From assembly GCA_001898965.1 (NCBI GenBank), contig MKVW01000003.1:41373-105372 (forward strand): a stretch of 64,000 bases of DNA. Reading direction: 5' to 3'. Positions 17,271-26,041 of this stretch are shown piece by piece. The position numbers were made by a program, and so were the translations under genes. Position 1 is the first letter of the stretch; each line of letters opens with the position of its first letter. Under the pieces are notes generated by a model. It made no database searches, was not told the origin of the DNA, and saw nothing but the letters and a program-made list of their open reading frames with translations. Source of the stretch: Rhizobiales bacterium 62-17. Its GTDB lineage: Bacteria; Pseudomonadota; Alphaproteobacteria; Rhizobiales; Beijerinckiaceae.

Positions 17271-18641
17271 TCAGGCGGCATCCGCCGTGACGCGGTTCCG
17301 GCCCTCGTTTTTGGAGCGATAGAGCGCCCTGTCGGCCCGGCGGAACAGCATGTCGGGATCGGTGTCATCGATGGACAGGGCGAGGCCGATCGAGACGGTG
17401 ATCGGGATCAGCTTGGCGCCTTCGCCGATGCCGAACATGCTTTCCTCGACCGCGCAGCGGACGCGTTCGGCGATCCGGTGCGCGACGACCATGCCGGTAT
17501 CGGGCATGATGACCACGAATTCCTCCCCGCCGAGACGGCAGATAAGATCGGCGCTGCGGATGACGTTCTTCACGCGATGAGAGAAGCCCTTGAGGACATC
17601 GTCGCCGGCATCATGCCCGTGCGTGTCGTTGACGGCTTTGAAATGGTCGATGTCGAGGATCATGAGCGACAACGGGCGGCTGCGGGCCGTCGCCTGGTCG
17701 AGCATCTCAGCCAAGTGCATCTCGAGATAGCGGCGGTTGTAGAGGCCGGTCAGGGCATCGACCAGGGCCAGTTCTATGGAGGCCTGGACATTGTTGTTGA
17801 GCGCATCGGTGTAGCGCTTGCGGCGCACCTGGGTGCGCGAACGGGCAATGAGTTCGTTCTGGTCGACCGGGCGACTGATGTAGTCGTTGACGCCGAGATC
17901 GAGGCCGCGCAGCACTTTCGTGCGATCGTCGAGATCGGCCACCAGCAGGATCGGCAGATGGCGCGTGCGTTCCAGCGAACGAAGCTGGCTGCACAGGCGC
18001 AGACCGTCGAAATCCTTCAGCGACAGGCTGACGACCACCAATTCGAAATTGCCTTCGGCGGCGCGAAAGAGGGCATTCTGCGGCTCGTGCTCGAGTTCCA
18101 CATAATGGATCTTTTCGAACGAGCGCAGGATGCGTTCCGACGAGCTGGCCCGGTCGTCGACCACGAGGATGCGGGCGGCGGTGCCTTGATCGGCGATGGC
18201 GGCCGAGAGGCCGGTGTTGGCGCCCATGCTGGCGGCGGTGCGGGCGCGATTGCGCAATTCGTCGAGGGTGACTTTCAGACGCGCCAGCGAGCGGACGCGC
18301 GCGATCAGCGCCACTTCGTCCACCGGTTTGGTGAGGAAGTCGTCGGCGCCCATGTCCAGGCCCTTCACCCGGTCGGCGGGCTGGTCGAGCGCGGTCACCA
18401 TGATGACGGGAATATGCGCGGTCGCCGGATCGCTCTTCAGGCGGCGGCAGACTTCGAAACCGTCCATTTCGGGCATCATGACATCGAGCAAGACGATGTC
18501 GCATTGGCCGCTGGCGCAGAGAGCCAGGGCATCCAGACCGTTGGTGGCCGTGGTGACGTCGAAATACTCGGCCGTCAGCCGGGCTTCCAACAATTTGGTG
18601 TTGGCCAGAATGTCATCGACAACGAGAACGCGCGCAGTCAT
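17271..18641 (-). CDS. pleD: PleD: response regulator / diguanylate cyclase
   Basis: 456 residues with the domain order REC (1-120, phospho-acceptor Asp53 in LLDVMMPEMDG), a second degenerate REC (about 157-275) and GGDEF (about 290-455). The active-site loop is GGEEF at 371-375. RSAD at 362-365 sits five residues before it and is the RxxD product-inhibition site. In Caulobacter PleD makes cyclic di-GMP at the pole to drive the swarmer-to-stalked transition. It begins 10 bases after divK, the usual alphaproteobacterial operon. Confidence 0.95.
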   Translation of the reverse strand: MTARVLVVDDILANTKLLEARLTAEYFDVTTATNGLDALALCASGQCDIVLLDVMMPEMDGFEVCRRLKSDPATAHIPVIMVTALDQPADRVKGLDMGADDFLTKPVDEVALIARVRSLARLKVTLDELRNRARTAASMGANTGLSAAIADQGTAARILVVDDRASSSERILRSFEKIHYVELEHEPQNALFRAAEGNFELVVVSLSLKDFDGLRLCSQLRSLERTRHLPILLVADLDDRTKVLRGLDLGVNDYISRPVDQNELIARSRTQVRRKRYTDALNNNVQASIELALVDALTGLYNRRYLEMHLAEMLDQATARSRPLSLMILDIDHFKAVNDTHGHDAGDDVLKGFSHRVKNVIRSADLICRLGGEEFVVIMPDTGMVVAHRIAERVRCAVEESMFGIGEGAKLIPITVSIGLALSIDDTDPDMLFRRADRALYRSKNEGRNRVTADAA

Positions 18642-18651
18642 GCCGGGCCCC

Positions 18652-19023
18652 TTATTTGTCGCCCGTATAGTTGCGGATGGTTTCCAAAAATTTCACGACA
18701 GAAATCGGCTTCGACAGATAGGCCTCGCAGCCGCCCTGGCGAATCTTCTCCTCGTCGCCCTTCATGGCGAAGGCCGTGACGGCGATCACAGGGATGTCGC
18801 GCAGGGCCTCGTCGTCCTTGATCCACTGCGTCACCTGCAGCCCCGACACTTCCGGGAGCTGGATGTCCATGAGAATCAGGTCTGGATGATGTTTGCGAGC
18901 CAATTCAACGGCTTCCACGCCATTGCGGGTCTGAACAGTCTGATAGCCGTGGGCTTCGAGCAGATCGTTGAAGAGCTTCATATTGAGCTCGTTGTCTTCT
19001 ACGATCAGAACCGTTTTTGCCAT
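18652..19023 (-). CDS. divK: DivK: single-domain response regulator
   Basis: 123 residues forming a lone receiver domain: [14 protein letters not shown], Asp53 in [13 protein letters not shown], the switch Thr in [14 protein letters not shown], and Lys in YLSKPIS. In Caulobacter and rhizobia it relays DivJ/PleC signals to control CtrA through DivL and CckA. It lies immediately upstream of pleD. The shared upstream region to the divergent DUF3572 gene (19024-19129) shows no clear CtrA box. Confidence 0.95.
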   Translation of the reverse strand: MAKTVLIVEDNELNMKLFNDLLEAHGYQTVQTRNGVEAVELARKHHPDLILMDIQLPEVSGLQVTQWIKDDEALRDIPVIAVTAFAMKGDEEKIRQGGCEAYLSKPISVVKFLETIRNYTGDK

Positions 19024-19129
19024 GTCGGATGCGTGTCCCCAGGCGCCGGCTCGCCAGATCGCGAGGCTATAAGCACCCTTGTCATCTTGTATCCGATGAA
19101 CATTTACGAAAAGAGAATCCAACCAACAA

Positions 19130-19429
19130 ATGCCGGGGCAAATGAGTCGCCAAATCAATCACCAAGCTGCAGAATCCTTAGCTATAGAAGCACTTGCTTT
19201 CCTGGCGGCGGATGAAGAGCGGTTGTCCCGTTTCCTGGCCTTGAGCGGCATTGACCCCAGCGAAATCAGGCAGGCGGCCGCCGATCCAGGCTTTCTGGCG
19301 GCGGTGCTGGACTATTTGGCCGGAGACGAGCGCCTGCTGGTGATGTTCGCCGAGCAGGTGGCGCGCGATCCCGGTGACGTTAACAAGGCCTTAGCGGCGT
19401 TGGGCGGCAAGTCGCCGGATTGGAGCTGA
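19130..19429 (+). CDS. DUF3572 family protein
   Basis: Up to 99 residues, with ATG codons at 19130 and 19142 both possible. The family pattern is [28 protein letters not shown], then [31 protein letters not shown]. It is an all-helical cytosolic protein of unknown function, found mainly in alphaproteobacteria and usually beside divK, as here, where it is divergent from divK. Confidence 0.85.
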   Translation: MPGQMSRQINHQAAESLAIEALAFLAADEERLSRFLALSGIDPSEIRQAAADPGFLAAVLDYLAGDERLLVMFAEQVARDPGDVNKALAALGGKSPDWS

Positions 19430-19653
19430 TCGGCTTGTTGAAGGCCTGAATCCAGATTTCGTCGCATTCATATGATAGTTCTCGAAAATCCCGCATATTT
19501 TTGGATACCGTCCTGGTCGTTCGGGCCAGCTTTCGGGCGGTGTGCGGGGTGAAAACGGTTGGTTTGCCAGCCGTCTGCATTGAAAAATCAGACAGCGTGG
19601 ATTAGCTCCGCGTCGTTGATGCGGTCGAGGAGACCGCGCTTATTGGAGAGCAA

Positions 19654-20043
19654 GTGAGTAGTTTTTTAGAACCGGATCTGAGACAGCGCCGGAACACGGC
19701 CGCTGCAGCGAAAAAAGCGACGCTGGATAAAATTCGTGCTTTAGCCAACGATCCCGCACTTGAGGCGCGCCGCGCTGAACGCGAAGCGATCATCAAAGCC
19801 CGTGTGGCACGCGAGGCCGAACGAGAGGCCGTCAAGAAAGCCCGCGAGGCTGAGCTTGCCGCCCAGGCCGCTCGCGATCTCGAACTGGCCAAGCAGGCTG
19901 AGGCCAAAGTCAAAGCAGAAGAGGAACAGCTGAAAGCTGAGCTGGAAGCCGCGGATGCCGCGCTGAAGGCCGAGCAGAAGGCCGCTCGCGATCGGCGCTA
20001 TGCAGAACGCAAGGCCGCCAAGAAAGAACGCCGCAAGGGCTGA
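19654..20043 (+). CDS. DUF6481 family charged coiled-coil protein
   Basis: 129 residues from a GTG at 19654 with GGAGAG just upstream. Almost the whole protein is Ala, Glu, Lys and Arg in helical heptads (RRAEREAIIKARVAREAERE and similar), ending in a basic tail KKERRKG. It is cytosolic and extended. The DUF6481 assignment rests on the start SSFLEPDLRQRRNTAAAAKK. Function is unknown; an RNA- or protein-binding helix is a guess. The 5' leader contains a GCGGTC/GACCGC hairpin (about 19621-19637). A terminator follows at 20089. Confidence 0.75.
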   Translation: MSSFLEPDLRQRRNTAAAAKKATLDKIRALANDPALEARRAEREAIIKARVAREAEREAVKKAREAELAAQAARDLELAKQAEAKVKAEEEQLKAELEAADAALKAEQKAARDRRYAERKAAKKERRKG

Positions 20044-20088
20044 AGATAAGGTGCCTTCATGGGCGCCCGAGTCGCCAGCGGGGCTATG

Positions 20089-20115
20089 AGCCCGGTGCCT
20101 CGCACCGGGCTTTTT
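20089..20115 (+). terminator. Rho-independent terminator after the DUF6481 gene
   Basis: A 10-bp stem AGCCCGGTGC / GCACCGGGCT with loop CTC, followed by TTTT. It separates the coiled-coil gene from dinB. Confidence 0.9.
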
Positions 20116-20185
20116 GTCAGGATTGGGCAGCAAGCCCGTTCTCGCCCCGGAGTGTCGGGGGAAATCTCTCGGGGCGTTCTTGCCG

Positions 20186-20200
20186 GTTCTTGCTTTGTCC
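20186..20200 (+). promoter_or_regulatory. Possible LexA (SOS) box before dinB
   Basis: GTTC-N7-GTCC at 20186-20200 is one mismatch from the alphaproteobacterial LexA operator GTTC-N7-GTTC and ends 18 bases before the dinB start. Part of it also forms a perfect 8-base direct repeat GTTCTTGC (20176-20183 and 20186-20193). SOS control of dinB would be expected, but a single mismatched site is weak evidence. Confidence 0.4.
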
Positions 20201-20218
20201 GCCAATGTTTGCGGCACG

Positions 20219-21484
20219 ATGGACAAGATGATCCTGTGCCGAGACTGTCATGCGCGAAGCCCGGCGGGCGGGCGGCGCTGCGCGGCCTGTGGTTCGCCCA
20301 GGATTATCAGCCACGACGAACTGGATCAGCTCAGCGTCGCGCATATCGATTGCGATGCTTTTTATGCCGCGATCGAGAAGCGCGACAATCCGGCCTTGCG
20401 GGACGAGCCGCTGATCGTTGGCGGCGGCAAGCGCGGCGTGGTCTCCACCTGCTGCTATATCGCGCGCACCTATGGCGTGCGATCGGCGATGCCGATGTTC
20501 AAGGCGCTGGCGCTGTGTCCGCAGGCGAAGGTCGTGCGCCCCGACATGCAGAAATATGTCACCGTGGGACATCAGGTGCGCGAGGCGATGTTGGAGCTGA
20601 CGCCGCTGGTCGAGCCGCTGTCGATCGACGAGGCGTTTCTCGATCTCGGCGGCACCGAGCGCCTGCATCAGGCGAGCGCCGCCGCCGTGCTGGCGCGCTT
20701 CGCCAGCCGGATCGAACGGGAGCTGGGCATCACCGTGTCTGTCGGTCTGTCCTATTGCAAATTCCTGGCGAAGATGGCGTCCGATCTCGACAAGCCGCGT
20801 GGCTTCGCCGTCATCGGGCAGGCGGAAGCCAAGACGTTTCTGGGCGCGCGGCCCGTGTCCGCCATCTGGGGTGTCGGCAAGGTGGCGCAGGAGCGTTTCG
20901 AGCGCGAAGGCCTGCGGATGATCAGCGACATTCAGGCACTCGAGGAAATCGACATGTTCCGCCGCTTCGGCCCGGAGGGGCGGCGGCTGTGGCGTCTTTC
21001 GCATGGACTCGACGATCGCGTCGTTTCGCCGGAGCGCGAGCGCAAGAGCGTGTCGGCGGAAACCACATTCGAGGAAGATATTTCCGATCTCACCGTCCTG
21101 TCGCAAAAGCTGTTCCTGCTCAGCGAGAAGGTCTCGTCGCGCCTGAAGGCGCAGGGCATTTCCGGCGACAGCCTGACGTTGAAATTGAAGACGGCGGATT
21201 TCCGCATTCTGACACGGGCACGCATGTTGTCTGAGCCGACGCAGCTCGCCGGCCGCATTTTCGAGACGGCGCGCGATCTTCTCGCGAAGGAAGGAAATGG
21301 CCGGCGCTATCGCTTGATCGGCGTCGGCATTTCAAATCTCGTCGAGGCGGCGCAAGCCGATCATGGCGATCTCGCCGATACGCGCGTCGTACGCGAGAAG
21401 GCAACCGAGACAGCCATCGACAGCCTGCGCGAAAAGTTCGGCCGTGCCGCCATCACCAAAGGCATTGTCTTTGGCAAACGTTAG
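20219..21484 (+). CDS. dinB: DNA polymerase IV (Y-family) with N-terminal zinc finger
   Basis: 421 residues from the ATG at 20219. The N-terminus carries Cys7, Cys10, Cys21 and Cys24, a zinc-ribbon-like extension seen in many alphaproteobacterial DinB proteins. The catalytic part follows: AHIDCDAFYAAIEKRDNP with Asp44, PLSIDEAFLDLGG, the thumb with IWGVGKVAQERF, and the little-finger domain around ETTFEEDISDL. It does translesion and error-prone synthesis. No beta-clamp consensus is obvious at the C-terminus (GIVFGKR). It converges with the AraC gene with a 4-base overlap. Confidence 0.92.
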   Translation: MDKMILCRDCHARSPAGGRRCAACGSPRIISHDELDQLSVAHIDCDAFYAAIEKRDNPALRDEPLIVGGGKRGVVSTCCYIARTYGVRSAMPMFKALALCPQAKVVRPDMQKYVTVGHQVREAMLELTPLVEPLSIDEAFLDLGGTERLHQASAAAVLARFASRIERELGITVSVGLSYCKFLAKMASDLDKPRGFAVIGQAEAKTFLGARPVSAIWGVGKVAQERFEREGLRMISDIQALEEIDMFRRFGPEGRRLWRLSHGLDDRVVSPERERKSVSAETTFEEDISDLTVLSQKLFLLSEKVSSRLKAQGISGDSLTLKLKTADFRILTRARMLSEPTQLAGRIFETARDLLAKEGNGRRYRLIGVGISNLVEAAQADHGDLADTRVVREKATETAIDSLREKFGRAAITKGIVFGKR

Positions 21485-22434
21485 AGGCTTGCGCTATTCT
21501 TGCCGCGCCGGGCGCCAGGCGATTGCCCGGTCGAACGTTTGAAAGCCCGGCTGAAGGCGGCCTGAGAAGCATAGCCAAGCCGCTCGGCGACCTTATCGAT
21601 CGACATGCGATCACGTTCGAGCCACTGCGTGGCAAGGCGCATGCGCAGGTCCGTGGCGTAACGCAAGGGCGGTTGCCCGACGATGGCCTGGAAGCGTTCG
21701 GCGAAGACCGAGCGTGAGGTGCCGGCTTCCGTGGCGAGATCGGCCACGGTCCAGTCGCGGTTGGGATTGCGATGAAGCGCCGCGATGGCGCGGCCAAGGC
21801 GCGGGTCGTGCAGGGCGACAAACCAGCCGGTGCCGTCGCGGCAGTTGCATTCGATCCAATCGCGCACGATCGAGGCGGCGACCACATCGGCGAGGCGCGC
21901 GGTGATGCCAACCGAACCGGCACGCGGCTGACAGGTTTCCCGCTCCATCGCATGGAGCATGGGCCTGATTTCAGGTTGCCGGTTCAGCAAGTCGTCGACT
22001 TGCATCACGTCGGGCATCTGATCGATGAGAGGGCGCATGCCGCCGAGATCGAAATCCATGCAGGCGCTGAAGATCAGTGCGTCGCGATGCTGACCGGTCT
22101 CGTCTGCGCAGGCCGATGTGACGCTGATGTTTCCGCATAGAGGCTTCGTGGTGAAGCTTTCGACGGGGCGGCTCGGTTCGTTCGGTGCCGAAACCAGATC
22201 ATGAGGGCCGCCGCGCGGCATGAGCAGGGCGTCGCCGCTGCGCAGAAGGATCGGTTCGCTCCCGTAACCGCGCAGAAACAGGGTGCCGTCCGCCACGAAG
22301 TGAAACTGCGCCCGTCCGGCATTGGTATTGAAGTGCAGGCCGAACGGCTTGGTCACCTGTGTGCGCCGATAGGTGACGCCCAGCAGCCGCATGCCCAACA
22401 TGATCTCGCTCACCAGGTCGTGGGCGGTATTCAT
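21481..22434 (-). CDS. AraC family transcriptional regulator with N-terminal cupin
   Basis: 317 residues. The N-terminal cupin-like sensor (about 1-185) includes GDALLMPRGGPHDLV. The C-terminal double helix-turn-helix (about 205-310) contains WTVADLATEAGTSRSVFAERF and KVAERLGYASQAAFSRAFKR. It is divergent from an MFS exporter at 22546, which it probably controls. The intergenic region holds two pairs of inverted repeats that could be its sites. The ligand is unknown. Confidence 0.88.
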   Translation of the reverse strand: MNTAHDLVSEIMLGMRLLGVTYRRTQVTKPFGLHFNTNAGRAQFHFVADGTLFLRGYGSEPILLRSGDALLMPRGGPHDLVSAPNEPSRPVESFTTKPLCGNISVTSACADETGQHRDALIFSACMDFDLGGMRPLIDQMPDVMQVDDLLNRQPEIRPMLHAMERETCQPRAGSVGITARLADVVAASIVRDWIECNCRDGTGWFVALHDPRLGRAIAALHRNPNRDWTVADLATEAGTSRSVFAERFQAIVGQPPLRYATDLRMRLATQWLERDRMSIDKVAERLGYASQAAFSRAFKRSTGQSPGARRGKNSASL

Positions 22435-22440
22435 CGCATC

Positions 22441-22490
22441 TCCGGACGAATGATCAATAGTTTGGGATTTTGTGGCATATGTCGTCCGGA
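22441..22490. promoter_or_regulatory. Inverted half-sites TCCGGACGA / TCGTCCGGA (candidate AraC operator)
   Basis: A perfect 9-bp inverted repeat (22441-22449 and 22482-22490), 41 bp centre to centre, in the araC/MFS divergent spacer. About four helical turns separate the halves, which suits a dimeric regulator binding one face of the DNA. Confidence 0.5.
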
Positions 22491-22497
22491 ATGTCGA

Positions 22498-22533
22498 TCC
22501 TATTTATGTTGCAACGCAGTAGCGCAAATAGGA
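22498..22533. promoter_or_regulatory. Inverted repeat TCCTATTT / AAATAGGA before the MFS gene
   Basis: A perfect 8-bp inverted repeat (22498-22505 and 22526-22533) with a 20-base spacer, ending 12 bases before the MFS start. It could be an operator or a leader hairpin, and is separate from the pair at 22441-22490. Confidence 0.4.
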
Positions 22534-22545
22534 ATCGGACGCGAC

Positions 22546-23742
22546 ATGAGTGCCAATACCGACATCGATATAGAGCCTTTTATGGCTGTGCCCAAGCCAT
22601 CCATATGGGCCGGCGTGGTCGCCATGATGCTAGGCGTCACGGCCCTGCTGACGGCAGAATTGCTGCCTGCGAGCATTCTGACGCCCATGGCGCAAGGCTT
22701 AGGCGTAAGCACAGGGGTAGCTGGCCAAGCGGTGACGGTGACCGCGTTTGCCGGCTTGATCGGGGCGCTGCTGAGCGCAACGGTGACGCGCCGTTTCAAC
22801 CGCAAGCCAGTTCTGCTGGCGTTCTCGCTGCTCCTGATCGTGTCGAACCTTCTGGCGGCGGCCGCTCCGAATATCGAACTTTTGCTGGCGGCGCGTATTG
22901 TGCTCGGTCTTGCCATCGGCGGCTTCTGGACCATGGCTGCGGCGACAACGATCCGCATGGTGCCCGAAGCGATGGCGGCCCGCGCCATAGCCATCGTCAT
23001 GAGCGGCATACCGGCGGCGATGATCATCGCCATTCCTGTCGGCGGTTACTTGAGCGATCTCGTCAACTGGCGCGTTATTTTCGCTTTGGCCGCAGCTCTA
23101 GGCGCTTTGGTGCTGGTGTTGCAGATGTTGTTTCTGCCGCGTGTCGCACCCAAGGGACATGCCAGTCTCGCGGTGCTCGGCGACATCATTTCGCGGCCTG
23201 GCATCGGCTTTGGATTTGCGGCGGCGATCTTGGTCTTCACCGGGCACTTCGGTTATTTCACCTATATCCGCCCTTATCTTGAAACGGTGACCACGGTGAA
23301 CGTTGGCACGATGGCGACGATTCTGTTCGTCTTCGGCGTCGGCAGCTATGTCGGCACGTTTGTGAGCGGCGCGGCGGTCGAGCGCAGCCTCAAGGGTACG
23401 TTGATCGTCGCGGCTTTGGGCATGGGGCTGCTTGGCCTGCTGCTTGCCGCATTCGGCGGTGCGCTCGTTTTCGATACGGCGATGATCGTGATCTGGGGCA
23501 TTCTCTTTGGCGCCATACCCGTGGCCTTTACCACGTGGATCACCCGCGCGGTGCCGGACGAGACCGAAAGCGCCACCGGGCTGCTCGTTGCCTTGATCTT
23601 TGTTGGTATCGCCACTGGTGCCGCCGCCGGTGGAGCGATCTTTGATCTGAACGGCGTGCGCAGTGTGTTTCTGGTGGGCGGTCTTGCTCTGCTGGGCGCA
23701 GCCGTGCTGGTGGCGGTGCGCCTGCAAACCAAGGAAGCGTAA
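22546..23742 (+). CDS. MFS transporter, NepI/AraJ-like exporter
   Basis: 398 residues with about 12 membrane segments. The sequence resembles the purine-ribonucleoside exporter NepI and its DHA1 relatives: LTAELLPASILTPMAQGLG, GVAGQAVTVTAFAGLIGALL, GLAIGGFWTMAAATTIRMVP and FTYIRPYLE. The substrate may be a nucleoside or sugar-like compound, but this is family-level inference. The start at 22546 is preferred over the open frame from 22201, which overlaps araC. A hairpin follows at 23751. Confidence 0.85.
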   Translation: MSANTDIDIEPFMAVPKPSIWAGVVAMMLGVTALLTAELLPASILTPMAQGLGVSTGVAGQAVTVTAFAGLIGALLSATVTRRFNRKPVLLAFSLLLIVSNLLAAAAPNIELLLAARIVLGLAIGGFWTMAAATTIRMVPEAMAARAIAIVMSGIPAAMIIAIPVGGYLSDLVNWRVIFALAAALGALVLVLQMLFLPRVAPKGHASLAVLGDIISRPGIGFGFAAAILVFTGHFGYFTYIRPYLETVTTVNVGTMATILFVFGVGSYVGTFVSGAAVERSLKGTLIVAALGMGLLGLLLAAFGGALVFDTAMIVIWGILFGAIPVAFTTWITRAVPDETESATGLLVALIFVGIATGAAAGGAIFDLNGVRSVFLVGGLALLGAAVLVAVRLQTKEA

Positions 23743-23750
23743 AGAACCTT

Positions 23751-23778
23751 TGTCAGGGGCAGTTCGCTGCCCCTGACA
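23751..23778. terminator. Strong hairpin between converging MFS and eipB genes
   Basis: A perfect 12-bp stem (TGTCAGGGGCAG / CTGCCCCTGACA) capped by a UUCG tetraloop. No real T-run on either side, so termination may be Rho-assisted, or the hairpin may protect 3' ends. Confidence 0.65.
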
Positions 23779-23793
23779 GATCGGGGAGAGGGG

Positions 23794-24633
23794 TTAAAGG
23801 CAGGGGCTCGCCGGCAGCATTTCCAGCTTCGACATTTTGCCCTTCAAGGCGAAGTCGCCGTAGTCGAGCGTAAGGTCGCTGGAAATGCCGTTATCCCACA
23901 TCTGGAACGCCATTTTATAATTCGGATTGGCGTCGGCCTTGGCATTGTCGAAATAGCTGACGTTGACGCGCCAGCGCGCCATGCCCTTCATCGCCTCGAC
24001 ATCCTTCGTCGGATCGTCGAGCGGATCTTGCGAGCGATGGCCGAAAATATTGAGCGTGTGATAGATTTTATCGCCGCCGTCGGTGCCGTCGTAGATTTTC
24101 ATTTCCATCGCCGTCTCGCCGGCGCGCGCCGCCGCGATGGAGCGCACCATCTGCATGGTCGGGAAGGTGACTTCCACATCCGCATCGGAGCGTTTGGGCA
24201 TCGGCTGTTTGACGTTGATCGACAGCGCGCCGTCGTCGGAGCGGGTGGCCTCGCCTTCGTTGGTGCTGACTACCCGATCGCCGATCATATTCTCGATGCG
24301 GAAGTTCAGCGTTTTGCCGTCGCCGCTCTCAAACGTGGTGGAGCGCGTATCGGTCATGCGCGGTTCGCCTTCCGACGGGGTGATCTCGGTGATCTGGCGA
24401 AACGACACTTCGTAGCCTTTGCAGGCCGAGCCGTTGAATTCGTAGACGATGCGCCCGCGCACGGCGACCGGCGCGGCGCTGCCCGTGCCGCGCAGCAGCG
24501 ACAATTCGTAAATCGCGCGATGGGGAGACAGACGCACCGGTTCGGCGGCCATGCCGACACTGGCTTGCAACAAAACCGCGGCGCCGGCCAGAGTGGCGAG
24601 CTGGGACATGCGGACGGCGCAACGCTGTATCAT
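23794..24633 (-). CDS. eipB: EipB family periplasmic envelope-integrity protein (DUF1849)
   Basis: 279 residues with a signal peptide (about 1-30, ending GMAA). The mature start RLSPHRAIYELSL and the stretch GRIVYEFNGSACKGYEVSFRQ are the DUF1849/EipB hallmarks. Cys71 and Cys278 (the penultimate residue) match the conserved disulphide pair of Brucella EipB, which forms a beta-spiral in the periplasm and supports envelope stability. Nothing nearby suggests an operon. Its promoter lies in the 24634-24786 gap shared with the RidA gene. Confidence 0.88.
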   Translation of the reverse strand: MIQRCAVRMSQLATLAGAAVLLQASVGMAAEPVRLSPHRAIYELSLLRGTGSAAPVAVRGRIVYEFNGSACKGYEVSFRQITEITPSEGEPRMTDTRSTTFESGDGKTLNFRIENMIGDRVVSTNEGEATRSDDGALSINVKQPMPKRSDADVEVTFPTMQMVRSIAAARAGETAMEMKIYDGTDGGDKIYHTLNIFGHRSQDPLDDPTKDVEAMKGMARWRVNVSYFDNAKADANPNYKMAFQMWDNGISSDLTLDYGDFALKGKMSKLEMLPASPCL

Positions 24634-24786
24634 GAAAAGCCTCTGAGCAGAATCGATGCCGGATAGGCGGCTCTCGTGGCGAAATTAGGGTTTCGGCGGG
24701 GGGCTGCAACCGGCATAATCATCAAATCGACGTGCTGTGGGCTGAACGCGGCAGTCGTCCGAAATTTCGTTTTACGAGGTCCGTCC

Positions 24787-25260
24787 ATGTCCACGGTTGA
24801 AGGGCGTTTGAAAGCATTGGGAATTGAGCTGCCGTCGCCGGCGGCACCGGTCGCCAATTATGTGCCCTGGACCATCTGCGGCTCGATTTTGACGATTTCC
24901 GGCCAATTGCCTTTTGGTGTGGACGGCAAGCTGCCGCCGCAGTTTCTCGGCCGCGTGGCGGGCGAGGTTTCGGAGGAAAATGGCCGGGCCGCCGCCCAGC
25001 AATGCGCCGTCAACGTGTTGGCGCAGGTGCGTGCGGCGCTCGGCTCCTTCGAGCGGGTCAAGCAGTGTCAGCGGCTCGGCGGTTTTATTGTCGCCGCACC
25101 GAATTTTTTCGCTCTGCCTGTGATCATGAATGGCGCCTCCGATTTGATGGTGGCGGCTCTGGGCGATGCGGGCCGACACGCCCGTTCGACGGTCGGTGTG
25201 GCGCAACTGCCGCTCAATGCCGCCGTCGAAGTGGAAGCAACGTTCGAGATCGCGGCCTGA
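24787..25260 (+). CDS. RidA/YjgF family protein
   Basis: 157 residues from the ATG at 24787. The single domain has WTICGSILTISGQLPF near the start and the C-terminal STVGVAQLPLNAAVEVEATFEI typical of the family. RidA proteins hydrolyse reactive enamine/imine intermediates from PLP enzymes, but the conserved arginine of true RidA deaminases is not obvious here, so it may belong to another Rid subfamily. The next gene begins one base after its stop, a tight operon. Confidence 0.83.
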   Translation: MSTVEGRLKALGIELPSPAAPVANYVPWTICGSILTISGQLPFGVDGKLPPQFLGRVAGEVSEENGRAAAQQCAVNVLAQVRAALGSFERVKQCQRLGGFIVAAPNFFALPVIMNGASDLMVAALGDAGRHARSTVGVAQLPLNAAVEVEATFEIAA

Positions 25261-25261
25261 A

Positions 25262-26023
25262 ATGCCGGCGCCCTCCTGGCTCGTCGCGCGCCCGATCGCC
25301 CATCGTGGCCTGCACGATCGCACCGCCGGCGTGATCGAGAATTCACTGTCGGCGGCTCGGCGCGCCGTGGCCGGTCACTATGCCGTCGAATGTGACGTGC
25401 AACTGACCGCGGACGGTGAGGTCGTCGTCTTCCATGATTTCACGCTCGATCGATTGATCGGTCGGGAAGGCCGCGTGGCTGACATATCTTCGGCTGACCT
25501 CACGCAAATGTCTTTGCGTGGCAGCACCGACAAAGTGCCGACGCTCGCGGCTTTGCTTGATGTCATGGGCACCGAGCACACGCTTGTGGTCGAGATCAAA
25601 AGTGCGTTCGACGGCGACATGCGCCTGGCCGAGCAGACGGCGCGGGTCGTCGCCCGCCATGGCGGACAAGTGGCCTTGAAGAGTTTCGATCCGCAGGTGA
25701 TGACGCATCTGCGCGCCAACAAGGATGCGCTCGGCATTGCGCAAGTGCCGCTCGGCATGGTCGCGGAAGCGCACTACGACGATGCGGAGTGGAGTTTTCT
25801 GTCCGACACGGACAAACGGACGTTGAGCCAATTTCTGCATTGGGATGCGACGCGGCCGGATTTCCTCTCCTATTACGTCAACGATTTTCCCCATGCGGTG
25901 CCGCATCTTCTGCGCCGCGCATTGGGCCTGCCGGTGATGACATGGACGGTGCGCACGCCGGCGCAGAAACAGGCGGCGGCGCAATGGGCCGATCAGATCG
26001 TCTTCGAAGGAGATATCGCGTAA
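25262..26023 (+). CDS. Glycerophosphodiester phosphodiesterase family protein
   Basis: 253 residues. The GDPD catalytic set is visible: His14-Arg15 in IAHRG, Asn28 in ENS, Glu44 and Asp46 in VECDVQL, His59 in FHDFTLDR, then EIKSAF and a C-terminal VMTWTVRTP. There is no signal peptide, so it is probably cytosolic and splits glycerophosphodiesters into glycerol-3-phosphate and an alcohol. Its ATG is one base after the RidA stop. It converges with the Mpo1-like gene with an 18-base gap. Confidence 0.88.
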   Translation: MPAPSWLVARPIAHRGLHDRTAGVIENSLSAARRAVAGHYAVECDVQLTADGEVVVFHDFTLDRLIGREGRVADISSADLTQMSLRGSTDKVPTLAALLDVMGTEHTLVVEIKSAFDGDMRLAEQTARVVARHGGQVALKSFDPQVMTHLRANKDALGIAQVPLGMVAEAHYDDAEWSFLSDTDKRTLSQFLHWDATRPDFLSYYVNDFPHAVPHLLRRALGLPVMTWTVRTPAQKQAAAQWADQIVFEGDIA

Positions 26024-26041
26024 AGGTTCAGCGTTCTGCGA

